Part shown: positions 44,925 to 54,108 of the stretch, piece after piece | Layout: the number at the start of each line of letters is the position of its first letter | Numbering within the stretch: the first letter of the stretch is position 1 | NCBI RefSeq assembly: GCF_036416795.1 | Contig: NZ_CP143867.1 | Span: 744,001-808,000, forward strand | DNA length: 64,000 bases | From: Bacteroides sp. MSB163 | GTDB lineage: Bacteria > Bacteroidota > Bacteroidia > Bacteroidales > Bacteroidaceae | Direction: 5' to 3' | Position numbers and translations under genes: made by a program | The notes under the pieces: generated by a model | Databases searched by the model: none | Told to the model about the DNA's origin: nothing | What the model saw: only the letters and a program-made list of their open reading frames with translations

Positions 44925-46055
44925 ATGCAATATAAAGAAAAAAAGAAGTTTACTTGGTTGGTTGCTATCCTATTTGGAGCAACCAGCCAATTACTTGCCC
45001 AAGATGCTTCACTTTTAATTCTAGGTGATCTGCATCTGGATAAGTTCGAGTGGCATGACATGGATTATGTACATACACGTCCACAAGATTTTGCACAAAT
45101 CTCAAAAGAGTATCCTTTTTACACAGCTACATATATGCCTCATTTATTTAAACTGATCCAAAAGCAAACCAAAGAAACCAAGCCTGAAATAAAGGCTATA
45201 CTTCAATTGGGAGACTTAATGGAAGGGGTGGCTGGTAATAGGGAGCTTGCTGAAAAAATGGGGCAAGGGTGTACTGATATACTCAGTAATATACAATCAG
45301 ATGTTCCTTGGATACTAACCAAAGGCAATCATGATGTGAGCAATAGTCCGGGACAATCAGAAGCTTGGCGCAATACAATATTGCCATTCATCTCCGCACA
45401 GGTTCAAATGACATTAACCAATGGAATGTACACTTATAAAGTGAATGACGACATTCAACTATTTATTCTCGAACAGTTCTTCAGTAACGATGAAGAACTT
45501 CCAGAAACGAGCATTATAGATTTTCTGAGTAAAGAGCTCCCTAAGTCGAAGTCAAAGTACAAAATACTCTTAACCCATCAACCAGTGATACCTGTAACAG
45601 AACGTTGCTGGCACTTATTCAGCGGGCTCCGCAGACCAGTAAAAGACATAGAATTAAGAAATACTTTCTTGGAGTTACTTGCCGAATATCATGTAATTGT
45701 GTTCTGTGCGCATTTACATCAATATTCTAAGCTAATCAGAGATACCCCTAAAGGTCCCATAGTACAATTCATGTTCAATAGTGTCATTCACGGTTTTGGA
45801 ATCCCTCCACAACCTAAAATCACAACTAGCTTTCCGTCAATAAAGGATATGGATCAGACCTGGCAAAACCATACATTGGGAAAACGAGTGAAAATTTTAA
45901 AAGAAGAAGCAAAATTCATTCGTTCCTATTACAAGGAAGAGAGTTCCGGATATGGAATAGCATCATTAAGAAATGGAATACTAACAATCGGCTATTATCG
46001 CGGATTGACTGAGGAACCTTCTGATTGTACAATCATAAATCAATTATACCAATGA
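44925..46055 (+). CDS. Secreted calcineurin-type metallophosphoesterase 2
   Basis: A 376-residue paralogue of the preceding gene, starting one base after its stop. The N-terminus is basic, then hydrophobic (cleavage near 'QLLAQD'). Metal-site motifs are 'ILGDLHLD', 'LQLGDLMEG', GNHD (134-137), 'LTHQPVIPV' and 'CAHLHQYS'. Residue changes between the two copies around the loops may reflect different phosphoesters. The end overlaps the next start by 4 nt (ATGA), so translation is coupled. Confidence 0.9.
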   Translation: MQYKEKKKFTWLVAILFGATSQLLAQDASLLILGDLHLDKFEWHDMDYVHTRPQDFAQISKEYPFYTATYMPHLFKLIQKQTKETKPEIKAILQLGDLMEGVAGNRELAEKMGQGCTDILSNIQSDVPWILTKGNHDVSNSPGQSEAWRNTILPFISAQVQMTLTNGMYTYKVNDDIQLFILEQFFSNDEELPETSIIDFLSKELPKSKSKYKILLTHQPVIPVTERCWHLFSGLRRPVKDIELRNTFLELLAEYHVIVFCAHLHQYSKLIRDTPKGPIVQFMFNSVIHGFGIPPQPKITTSFPSIKDMDQTWQNHTLGKRVKILKEEAKFIRSYYKEESSGYGIASLRNGILTIGYYRGLTEEPSDCTIINQLYQ

Positions 46056-46921
46056 AAGAACTTCTAACTATCTGCTTTATTCTGATTCATACCTGGAGCC
46101 TCGCCAGTAACAATGACCAGGTCCCATGGTATATTGTACAAATCAGTGATCCACAACTGGGATTCATAGAAAAAAACAAATCCATTGAACAAGAAACGAT
46201 TCTCTTAAAAAAAACTATACAGAGAATCAATTCCTTACAACCAGAAATACTTGTCATTACCGGAGACTTCGTTAACTCCCCGCATAATATAGAACAAATA
46301 AAAAGATTCAAAGAATTATGCCATCTTATTTCTCATGAGATACTTCTATATAAAGTACCAGGCAATCATGACATAGGAAATAGTTGCAATAAAGAAAATG
46401 TCGAATTTTACAATGCTCAGTACGGTGAAGATCACTTCTCTATTCTTCACAAAGGGATACAATTAATAGGCATCAATAGTTGTCTTATTAAAGACAATGC
46501 TCCTCAGCAGGAACATCAGCTCCAATGGCTTTGCAAAGAGCTAAAACAAGAATGTAAAATAGAACAACGTATTATTTTCGGTCATCATCCGTTTTTCCTC
46601 TCCAACATATCCGAGAAGGAAAGTTATTCGAATATGCCTATAAAAATACGTACAATCTATAATGCCCTTTTCCTAAAGTACCATGTATCGCATTACTTTG
46701 CGGGACATTTACATAATAATGCAACTGCCGAAAACAATGGGATTAAGTACATAACTACTTCTGCATTAGGAAAACAATTAGGTAACGCCCGTTCAGGCAT
46801 TCGCATCATACAAATTAAAAATAAGGAAATAAGTCACCTTTATGTTCCCATAGAAGAAATTCCGGCATCTCAGACAGAATTAGACCAACTATTTAACAAA
46901 TCATTTAACCACACATATTAA
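46052..46921 (+). CDS. Secreted calcineurin-type metallophosphoesterase 3
   Basis: A 289-residue enzyme from a different subgroup than the two before it: shorter and closer to CpdA/Icc-type phosphodiesterases. ATG 46052 gives a good signal peptide and overlaps the previous stop; a longer start at 46025 would lie inside the previous gene. Motifs are 'ISDPQLGF', 'ITGDFVNSP', GNHD (104-107), 'IFGHHPFF' and 'FAGHLHNN'. The first metal motif has DPQ instead of DxH, as seen in several CpdA-like members. It likely cleaves a phosphodiester in the periplasm or at the surface. Confidence 0.88.
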   Translation: MKELLTICFILIHTWSLASNNDQVPWYIVQISDPQLGFIEKNKSIEQETILLKKTIQRINSLQPEILVITGDFVNSPHNIEQIKRFKELCHLISHEILLYKVPGNHDIGNSCNKENVEFYNAQYGEDHFSILHKGIQLIGINSCLIKDNAPQQEHQLQWLCKELKQECKIEQRIIFGHHPFFLSNISEKESYSNMPIKIRTIYNALFLKYHVSHYFAGHLHNNATAENNGIKYITTSALGKQLGNARSGIRIIQIKNKEISHLYVPIEEIPASQTELDQLFNKSFNHTY

Positions 46922-46939
46922 TTTAAAGGAGATATAAAA

Positions 46940-48091
46940 ATGAAAAAGCTAAATTTATTATTTGTAACACTGTTTACACTTATCCAATGTAACTTGGCAA
47001 TTCATGCTCAAGAAACAAATAACCTCAAGTATAAAAATCAAGACTATCATCAAGCATATATTCCCAAAGGAGATGATGTTCTTAAGAATAATCCGGTAAA
47101 AAACGTAATTTTAATGATTGGAGATGGAATGGGACTGGCCCATCTTGCTTCAGGCATGTATGCCAACCACAATGAACTATCTATTACCAATATTCCAACA
47201 ATCGGTCTAATAAAGACACAGTCCGGTGATAAATTCACAACGGATTCTGCTGCATCAGGAACTGCCTATGCAACTGGACAAAAAACACATAATGGAGCTA
47301 TTGGCGTGGACATGAATGATGCCTCAATAAAGAATATCCCAGAAATAGTTACCCAATCGAAATTTGTTGCCGGAGTGGTAACTACTGACAATATCTCCGG
47401 TGCTACCCCATCTGCCTTCTTCGCTCACCAAAAAGACAGAGGTATGTCCAAAGAAATTCTGGCAGACTTACCTAAAAGTAAATTATCTTTTATTGCCGGT
47501 GGTTCAGATGAACATTTCACAAAAGTTTGTCCTCAGTATAAGCAGATATTAGCGGCTCAGGACTTTATCATCCTTAACGATTATAAAAAAGTAAGCCACA
47601 ACCTGAAAAATGCAAAAATAGCATTAGTAGCATTTCAAAAAGATGTGGACAGCAAACATAATGGAAGAGGTGAATTCTTACCTGAAACAACCAAAAATGC
47701 AATAGAATTCCTGAACAATAAGAAAGCAGCAGGTTTTTTTCTTATGGTAGAAGGGGCACAAATAGATAAAAGGGCACATGAGAATAATTTTGCAGGTGTA
47801 ATACAGGAAGTATTAGATTTCGATAAAGCTGTAGCAGAAGCCGTTGCTTTTGCTGACAAAGATAGAAACACTTTGGTCATTGTTACCGCTGACCATGAAA
47901 CGGGAGGACTCAGTATCAAAAAAGGAGATATCACCCAATCAACCTTAGAAGGAAATTTCAGCAGTAAAGGACATACACCAATTATGGTTCCTATTTTTGC
48001 ATATGGACCTTCTTCTGATAATTTTAAAGGCGTGATGGAAAACAACGAAGTTATGAAGAAAATTATTTCCGTACTTATCAAACAGAAATAA
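46940..48091 (+). CDS. Alkaline phosphatase of the glycan locus
   Basis: A 383-residue PhoA-family enzyme with a signal peptide ending near 'AIHAQE'. The active site is intact: Asp62 (MIGDGMG), Ser103 in TTDSAASGTA, and 'VTADHETGGLS' late in the protein. It is about 80 residues shorter than the enzyme at 6390, mainly in the region between the last two motif groups. As the last gene of the locus it would remove terminal phosphate after the phosphodiesterases act. Its 3' end overlaps the convergent lolD-like gene by 14 nt. Confidence 0.93.
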   Translation: MKKLNLLFVTLFTLIQCNLAIHAQETNNLKYKNQDYHQAYIPKGDDVLKNNPVKNVILMIGDGMGLAHLASGMYANHNELSITNIPTIGLIKTQSGDKFTTDSAASGTAYATGQKTHNGAIGVDMNDASIKNIPEIVTQSKFVAGVVTTDNISGATPSAFFAHQKDRGMSKEILADLPKSKLSFIAGGSDEHFTKVCPQYKQILAAQDFIILNDYKKVSHNLKNAKIALVAFQKDVDSKHNGRGEFLPETTKNAIEFLNNKKAAGFFLMVEGAQIDKRAHENNFAGVIQEVLDFDKAVAEAVAFADKDRNTLVIVTADHETGGLSIKKGDITQSTLEGNFSSKGHTPIMVPIFAYGPSSDNFKGVMENNEVMKKIISVLIKQK

Positions 48092-48746
48092 TTCCTTTAC
48101 TGATCTCTCCATCCACCATGTGCACCGTACGGTCCGTAATCTGTGCCAGTCCTTCATCGTGAGTGACAATAACAAATGTTTGTCCGAAACGATTGCGAAG
48201 GTCGAAGAAAAGCTGATGCAATTCTTCCTTATTATGTGTATCCAGGCTACCCGAAGGCTCGTCAGCCAGTATCACAGCCGGATGATTAATAAGGGCACGG
48301 GCCACGGCTACACGTTGTTTTTCTCCACCGGAAAGTTCATTGGGTTTATGCCCGGCACGATCTGCCAAGCCCATGAATTCGAGCAATTCCAAAGCAGATG
48401 CAGTAGCTTCTTTTTGACTGACACCGGCAATAAAAGCAGGTATCATCACATTCTCCAATGCTGTAAATTCGGGCAATAACTGATGAAACTGGAATACGAA
48501 TCCGATATGCTTATTACGAAAAGCGGATAACTCCTTTTCTTTCATCCGACTGACTAAAGTTCCGTCAATAGTTACCGTCCCGTTGTCAGGAGCATCCAAT
48601 GTTCCCATAATCTGAAGCAAAGTCGTTTTTCCAGCTCCGCTCGGCCCAACAATACTGACTATCTCGCCTTCATTTATATTCAAATCAATCCCCCGCAGAA
48701 CTTGCAAGCAACCGAAACTTTTGGTTATTCCCTCTAATTGTATCAT
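48078..48746 (-). CDS. lolD: LolD-like ABC transporter ATP-binding protein
   Basis: A 222-residue ATPase with Walker A 'GPSGAGKTT', the ABC signature 'LSGGEKQRVAVARAL' and Walker B 'VILADEPSG'. This subfamily (MacB/LolD/FtsE) powers lipoprotein release or efflux complexes. ATG 48746 is preferred because it lies 5 nt after the stop of tcdA; an upstream ATG at 48788 would overlap that gene. No LolC/LolE membrane partner is next to it, so the lolD name is tentative. Confidence 0.85.
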   Translation of the reverse strand: MIQLEGITKSFGCLQVLRGIDLNINEGEIVSIVGPSGAGKTTLLQIMGTLDAPDNGTVTIDGTLVSRMKEKELSAFRNKHIGFVFQFHQLLPEFTALENVMIPAFIAGVSQKEATASALELLEFMGLADRAGHKPNELSGGEKQRVAVARALINHPAVILADEPSGSLDTHNKEELHQLFFDLRNRFGQTFVIVTHDEGLAQITDRTVHMVDGEISKGIISV

Positions 48747-48751
48747 ATATC

Positions 48752-49468
48752 TTATAATCTCTTTAATACATATTCTGCCAGATAACATCCGAATACCGCC
48801 GGCATATAGCTAACAGTTCCACACGTCGATTTCTTATTCATTTCATCCTCAGTCAGCAGTACCGCTTTCGGATCTGCCTGCTCCGTACTGAACACTACCG
48901 GCAGTTTACGCTTAATTCCCATTTTTTGGAGTCGTTTTCTGACTGCTTTGCTCAGCCCGCAATGATAAGTATCCCATATATCGGCAAAACGAACCTGGGT
49001 TATATCACTCTTTGCACCGGCTCCCATGCTGGAGACTATCTTAATATGTCGCTTCATGGCCTCTGCAATCAAATGACATTTTGGGGACAATGTATCAATA
49101 GCATCCACTACAAAATCATAGGAGGCCGCGTCCAGCAGTTCAGGAATATTTTCATCTTTCAGAAATACGGGCAATACGGTCAGTTCAATCTCCGGATTAA
49201 TGTCCCGGAAGCGTTTCTCCAGAATTTCCGCCTTACTCATCCCCAGCGTAGAATGCAAAGCCGGAAGCTGACGGTTCAAATTCGTTGGTTGCACCGTATC
49301 TGCATCCACAATCGTCATACGCCCTACTCCCGCGCGACAAATCATTTCCGCCGCATACGCTCCTACTCCACCCAGGCCTACTACAAGCACATGCGCCTGC
49401 CGTAGCCGTTCCATCTTTTCATCACCCAACAAGAGTTGTGTTCTTTGCCGCCAATCTTCCATTCTCAC
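48752..49468 (-). CDS. tcdA: tRNA threonylcarbamoyladenosine dehydratase (ThiF/E1-like)
   Basis: A 238-residue E1-like enzyme that cyclises t6A37 of tRNA to ct6A using ATP. The Rossmann start 'VLVVGLGGVGAYAAEMI' (about 27-43), 'DADTVQPTNLNRQLPAL', 'DFVVDAIDTLSPK' and the family-specific end 'FGCYLAEYVLKRL' fit TcdA/CsdL. A second possible start (Met3) changes little. It sits between the antiporter and the ABC gene in one direction with tight spacing, so all three may be one transcript. Confidence 0.9.
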   Translation of the reverse strand: MRMEDWRQRTQLLLGDEKMERLRQAHVLVVGLGGVGAYAAEMICRAGVGRMTIVDADTVQPTNLNRQLPALHSTLGMSKAEILEKRFRDINPEIELTVLPVFLKDENIPELLDAASYDFVVDAIDTLSPKCHLIAEAMKRHIKIVSSMGAGAKSDITQVRFADIWDTYHCGLSKAVRKRLQKMGIKRKLPVVFSTEQADPKAVLLTEDEMNKKSTCGTVSYMPAVFGCYLAEYVLKRL

Positions 49469-49480
49469 TTTATCCCCCTA

Positions 49481-51628
49481 TCACTTATCACTCTTTCTAA
49501 ACCATTTATAGAACCATTTACCCACCTTTTCATAATGCTGATCCTCATTATTGCCACGCGGGTTAGAGAATGACAACATATCTTGAGGCTCACCCAATTG
49601 ATCCGGATACAGCACTATCAAACTATTATTAGCAAAATACTTTCCTAATTGCGCGGGAAGTCTCTCAAATGCAGGATCATAAGAGATAGAACCACGACGG
49701 GCACTGATAATCACGAGTAAATGATCATAATTCACCTGCCCGGTCAGCAACAGCAAATCTCCCCAATCGTCCAAACGAGAAAAATCAGTCATGGTGGAGC
49801 TAAATCTTTTCTTCACCAGAATTTGCAAAAGCGTAGTTGTTTCTTCGTTAGCGAAGAAATGCACCCGGCACCCCAATGTATTTCCCATACGGCAGAAGTG
49901 TTCCACCCATTTTTGGAAACCGGCTTCATATTCCGCTTTGGGCGGAACGGCAATATTAATTCTCCGTAAAGTATTAATCGGCATCAGGAACTTAGCAATC
50001 ATTACTTCCCGATGCAAGCCTTTCAGCAAATTCTCAGCCAGCATGCCAAAGAAAGAGTCTACAATAGTTACCTTACGGTGCAGACCGATCACTACATCCG
50101 TCACTCCATGCTCCTTAGCCGTGTGTATAATACCCGAAGCAATATTCAAGTCATAACGGCTAATCAGCTTTAACGGAACATCCGCTGAAGCCGTTATCAT
50201 CGCCGCTTTCTCCAGATAACGTTTTCCACGGAGTTCCAGAGTTTCCGATGCATTATTATCATTAATTACGTTCAGTGCCAACAGATTATCCCTCTGCTTC
50301 GGGTCACGTATCACCAATGACAGATTTACCAAGTCTTCAATCGTATCCGGATTTGCAACCGGTATCAAAATCTTCTCTAGTTCTGCCGGACGCTTTTCAT
50401 CCTCCAAATGAGCCTCATCAATAGCTATTTTACGGGCAGCGCGTTCAGTAATAAACGAACTCACCACGCAAGTCACAAGGATAAGCAACACAGTACCGTT
50501 CAGCACATCATCATTCAGCAATCTTTCACCATTGGGCAAGATAATATTATATCCGACCAAGACGGCAGCCAGTGTTGCAGCAGCCTGGGCATTACTTAAA
50601 CCGTACATCAATTCCCGCTCAATGGCTCCCATCTTATAGATTTTCTGTGTCAACCAGCAGGCAATCCATTTACCGGTCAAAGCAACCGCTATCATTACTC
50701 CTGCCACCTTCAGAGCATCACCATGACCAAAAATCACATGTATATCAATCATCATTCCCACACCAATCAGGAAGTAAGGAATGAAAAGCGCATTACCTAC
50801 AAATTCCAAATGATTCATTAACGGGGAAACATGGGGGATCAACCGGTTCAACACCAGCCCCGCAAGGAATGCACCAAGGATACCCTCCATTCCTACAAAT
50901 TCCATCAACCCTGCCCCCAGGAATACCATAGCAAGCACAAAGATGAACTGCATTACATTATCATCGTACCTACGGAAGAACCAACGACCGATACGGGGGA
51001 AAAAATACATGATCAATCCGCCAAGGAAAACGACTTTGACCACCAGCCATACCCAAAACAATCCACCGGATTCTCCCTTAAACATACCACCTACTACGGC
51101 CAGCACCAACAGCGTAAGTGTATCAGTCACCGCTGTACCACCTACGGCAATACTGACACTTCGATGTCGGGATACACCATATCGGATAACAATGGGATAT
51201 GCTACCAGAGTATGTGAAGCATACATACTTGCCAACAGGACTGAAGTGATCAAACTATACTTCAAGAAGGTCATGTTCACCACCAGACCGATCATGATTG
51301 GAATAATAAAAGCTAATAATCCCAGCATTACGGCCTTTCCCCGATTCTGCTTGAAATCCGCCATATTCATTTCCAGACCGGCCAGAAACATTATATAGTA
51401 TAAACCCACTTTACCAAACAGTTCAAAACTACTATCCCGCGCCAGAATATTAAATCCATGCTCACCAATAACCAATCCCGCCAATATCATACCAATGATA
51501 TGTGGAATACGCAATCTATTCAACAAAATGGGAGCAAACAATATGATAAGCAGTACAAGGAGGAATATCCATGTAGGATCAGTAATCGGAAGTTTCAGAC
51601 TGAAGTCAAATAAGTCCATGGGCTTCAA
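49481..51628 (-). CDS. CPA2-family cation:proton antiporter with C-terminal universal-stress domain
   Basis: A 715-residue protein: about 12 membrane helices (residues 1-400) of the KefB/NhaS3-like CPA2 family ('PHIIGMILAGLVIGEHGFN', 'AGLEMNMADFKQ') followed by a cytoplasmic region of about 300 residues resembling tandem USP domains ('ILIPVANPDTIEDLVNLSLV', 'VTDVVIGLHRKVT'). It exchanges Na+ or K+ for protons. The USP part may bind ATP or a nucleotide such as cyclic di-AMP, which would link it to cdaA in the same window, but that is speculative. tcdA follows at 12 nt. Confidence 0.9.
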   Translation of the reverse strand: MKPMDLFDFSLKLPITDPTWIFLLVLLIILFAPILLNRLRIPHIIGMILAGLVIGEHGFNILARDSSFELFGKVGLYYIMFLAGLEMNMADFKQNRGKAVMLGLLAFIIPIMIGLVVNMTFLKYSLITSVLLASMYASHTLVAYPIVIRYGVSRHRSVSIAVGGTAVTDTLTLLVLAVVGGMFKGESGGLFWVWLVVKVVFLGGLIMYFFPRIGRWFFRRYDDNVMQFIFVLAMVFLGAGLMEFVGMEGILGAFLAGLVLNRLIPHVSPLMNHLEFVGNALFIPYFLIGVGMMIDIHVIFGHGDALKVAGVMIAVALTGKWIACWLTQKIYKMGAIERELMYGLSNAQAAATLAAVLVGYNIILPNGERLLNDDVLNGTVLLILVTCVVSSFITERAARKIAIDEAHLEDEKRPAELEKILIPVANPDTIEDLVNLSLVIRDPKQRDNLLALNVINDNNASETLELRGKRYLEKAAMITASADVPLKLISRYDLNIASGIIHTAKEHGVTDVVIGLHRKVTIVDSFFGMLAENLLKGLHREVMIAKFLMPINTLRRINIAVPPKAEYEAGFQKWVEHFCRMGNTLGCRVHFFANEETTTLLQILVKKRFSSTMTDFSRLDDWGDLLLLTGQVNYDHLLVIISARRGSISYDPAFERLPAQLGKYFANNSLIVLYPDQLGEPQDMLSFSNPRGNNEDQHYEKVGKWFYKWFRKSDK

Positions 51629-51677
51629 GTTTTAGGTTTTACGTTGCAAAATAACAAAAAAGTTTTCATTTTATACG

Positions 51678-51706
51678 TTGTCATACAGCAAATTGTTATA
51701 AATTTG
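51678..51706 (+). promoter_or_regulatory. Promoter of asd
   Basis: TTG (51678-51680), an 18-nt spacer and TAAATTTG (51699-51706) approximate the Bacteroidetes consensus; ATG 51774 is 67 nt downstream. Confidence 0.6.
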
Positions 51707-51773
51707 CAGCCAATTCTATCGTTTTTAAGCATAGAAGAACATTTTTATAAACTTAATTAAAAAACAAAAGAAA

Positions 51774-52781
51774 ATGAAAGTAGCTATTGTTGGAGCAAGC
51801 GGAGCCGTGGGACAGGAGTTCCTGCGTGTGCTCGATGAAAGAAATTTCCCGTTGGATGAGTTAGTGTTGTTCGGGTCTAAACGCAGTGCCGGAACAAAAT
51901 ACACATTCCGCGGTAAACAGATCGAGGTAAAACTCTTGCAACACAACGATGACTTTAAAGGGGTTGATATCGCTTTCACTTCCGCAGGCGCTGGTACCTC
52001 TAAAGAGTATGCCGAGACCATCACCAAACATGGTGCCGTGATGATCGATAACTCCAGTGCTTTCCGTATGGATAATGACATACCTTTGGTAGTTCCCGAG
52101 GTAAATGCCGCCGACGCAAAAGATCGTCCACGTGGCATCATCGCCAACCCTAACTGTACCACTATACAGATGGTAGTGGCACTGAAAGCCATCGAACAGC
52201 TTTCTCACATAAAGACTGTACACGTTTCTACGTATCAGGCTGCCAGCGGTGCAGGTGCTGCCGCTATGGATGAATTATACACACAATACCGCCAGGTGTT
52301 AGCAGGTGAATCTGTTACTGTTGAAAAGTTTGCATACCAGTTGGCATTCAACCTCATTCCTCAGATTGATGTATTCACTGATAACGGATACACCAAAGAA
52401 GAAATGAAGATGTTCCACGAAACCCGCAAGATCATGCATTCTGACATTAAAGTAAGTGCAACTTGCGTACGCGTTCCGGCTCTTCGTTCTCACTCTGAAA
52501 GTATTTGGGTAGAAACAGAACGTCCTATTTCAGTGGAAGAAGCTCGTGAAGCTTTTGCAAAAGGCGACGGCTTGGTATTGCAGGATAACCCTGCCGAAAA
52601 GGAATATCCAATGCCTTTGTTCCTGGCAGGCAAAGACCCCGTTTATGTAGGTCGTATCCGTAAGGATCTGGCTAATGAAAACGGTCTGACTTTCTGGATT
52701 GTGGGTGACCAGATCAAGAAAGGTGCTGCACTGAACGCTGTACAGATTGCAGAATATTTGGTAAAAGAGAATGCTCTCTAA
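51774..52781 (+). CDS. asd: Aspartate-semialdehyde dehydrogenase
   Basis: A 335-residue enzyme that reduces aspartyl phosphate to aspartate semialdehyde, the branch point to lysine/diaminopimelate, threonine and methionine. The NADP-binding 'VAIVGASGAVGQEFLRVL' (3-20), catalytic Cys128 in 'ANPNCTTIQ', and 'ATCVRVPALRSHSESIWVET' are clear. Length is normal. It is a single gene with its own promoter and terminator. Confidence 0.97.
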   Translation: MKVAIVGASGAVGQEFLRVLDERNFPLDELVLFGSKRSAGTKYTFRGKQIEVKLLQHNDDFKGVDIAFTSAGAGTSKEYAETITKHGAVMIDNSSAFRMDNDIPLVVPEVNAADAKDRPRGIIANPNCTTIQMVVALKAIEQLSHIKTVHVSTYQAASGAGAAAMDELYTQYRQVLAGESVTVEKFAYQLAFNLIPQIDVFTDNGYTKEEMKMFHETRKIMHSDIKVSATCVRVPALRSHSESIWVETERPISVEEAREAFAKGDGLVLQDNPAEKEYPMPLFLAGKDPVYVGRIRKDLANENGLTFWIVGDQIKKGAALNAVQIAEYLVKENAL

Positions 52782-52830
52782 GCATTACCGATAAAGATAT
52801 AGCCATTAAAGAAATGGTAATTAATGAAGA

Positions 52831-52866
52831 AGGGGCTGTCTCGAATGTGAGATAGCCTCTTTTTTC
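52831..52866 (+). terminator. Terminator after asd
   Basis: AGGGGCTGTCTC (52831-52842) pairs with GAGATAGCCTCT (52849-52860) with two G-T pairs, a 6-nt loop, and a T run to 52865. Confidence 0.85.
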
Positions 52867-52888
52867 ATATTACAATATAAAGAAAAAT

Positions 52889-53938
52889 TCAACTTTCATG
52901 GAACAATACACATTCCTTTATAGCTTTTTCGATAAGCTTCTTCGCAGCAGGCCTGCACCCAGGGAAGAAGGATGTATCAAAAACCCCTTTTTTTGAAGTT
53001 TTACGCCAATTCCCGGTGATACGGCCTTGATGGAGAATTACAGATTGAAATATACCAAAATTATTATAAGCATACTTCGTATGCGCTTCCTTTATACAGT
53101 CTAAACGATTTTTGTAACTTACCAGATATTCATCAAACGGTGGAAGGAACTGAAAGACATTTCTTTCATCAATCTCCACCTCTCCTGCAAGCCCAGGCGA
53201 AGAAGCATGTATCAGCATTTCACGGTCGTTATACCGCTCTGTTATCATTTCAGTACCAAGTGAAGCGATGGCATTACGCGCTTCGCCTATACTCAATGCA
53301 GACCACCAAACGAAATCTTCCAGTGTGGCCGGACCGTGACTCCTGAAATATCGCCGTGTAAGTTCTGCAAGAGCCTCCTCATGGGAGAGCTCGATGGCAT
53401 CTGGAATTCTTTCACAGGTCAGTGCATAGGTATGCTTTCCGTTCTTCTCGATGCCGCTACACACAGTACCGTCTGCCTCGCCAAAACTCAGATACATTTT
53501 CACGATGGGTTCATCAAGAGCGATGCCCTTCAAGTGGAGTTGTTCATAAACTTCCAGGCTCGTCAGGTGTTGTCCGCTCAACACTTCTTCTATCTGGGGC
53601 TTACTGCGGAGGAAATCTTCTTCAGTCAGACTGAAATGCTTGGCATAAAAACGAAATTTAGACAGCAGACCTTTAGTGGATAACCCCGTCATCCATTTGA
53701 TGTCTCTACCGGGAATGTAATGCCACGTGGGACGCATCACATGAAGACGCAAAATCCGGCCCGTATCCAGCGCCTTTTGCACAGCCGTCAGTGAGGGACT
53801 TGCAATACGCAACCCTACAGCCCATTTCGCAGCCCTGATGTCTTGTGCCTGCATGGCACCCATCCATTCAACAACTTCCTCCGGCTTTTCAAACCGTGGC
53901 CCTGCAATACCCTGTGACAACATTCTTTGCTTAAGCAT
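52889..53938 (-). CDS. AlkZ/YcaQ-like winged-helix protein (possible DNA glycosylase)
   Basis: A 349-residue member of the HTH_42 (winged-helix DNA-binding, AlkZ/YcaQ) family. AlkZ enzymes unhook DNA interstrand crosslinks; their catalytic QxQ motif is present as Gln30-Ala-Gln32 in 'GAMQAQD'. Other landmarks are 'LRLHVMRPTWHYIPGRDIKW' and 'EDFVWWSALS'. It is a single gene. A well-spaced promoter lies at 54013-53984. Repair activity is a family inference; some relatives may act only in DNA binding. Confidence 0.82.
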   Translation of the reverse strand: MLKQRMLSQGIAGPRFEKPEEVVEWMGAMQAQDIRAAKWAVGLRIASPSLTAVQKALDTGRILRLHVMRPTWHYIPGRDIKWMTGLSTKGLLSKFRFYAKHFSLTEEDFLRSKPQIEEVLSGQHLTSLEVYEQLHLKGIALDEPIVKMYLSFGEADGTVCSGIEKNGKHTYALTCERIPDAIELSHEEALAELTRRYFRSHGPATLEDFVWWSALSIGEARNAIASLGTEMITERYNDREMLIHASSPGLAGEVEIDERNVFQFLPPFDEYLVSYKNRLDCIKEAHTKYAYNNFGIFQSVILHQGRITGNWRKTSKKGVFDTSFFPGCRPAAKKLIEKAIKECVLFHES

Positions 53939-53983
53939 GGTTCAAATGATAAAATTATTATTTTAGTATCGGACAGCTTTTTA

Positions 53984-54013
53984 CAAAGATAGAGAATATT
54001 TTGTGATATCCAA
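53984..54013 (-). promoter_or_regulatory. Promoter of the AlkZ-like gene
   Basis: On the minus strand TTG (54013-54011), a 19-nt spacer and TATCTTTG (53991-53984) match the Bacteroidetes consensus in sequence and spacing; the start codon is 45 nt downstream. Confidence 0.75.
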
Positions 54014-54108
54014 CAATGCCCCTATAGCCCAACAAGAAAAAGGTTAAACTCTAAGTAAATTCGGAAAGCGGAAAGCAATGAGAGTAGAGTTATTGAAATA
54101 AACACATG

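Noticed and set aside
46025..46051. Longer start for the third metallophosphoesterase
   Set aside because: It would place nine extra residues inside the previous gene and spoil the signal peptide; ATG 46052 overlaps the previous stop in the usual ATGA manner.
49791..51398. Several plus-strand frames of 120-150 codons
   Set aside because: All are antisense to the CPA2 antiporter gene and have no recognisable domains.
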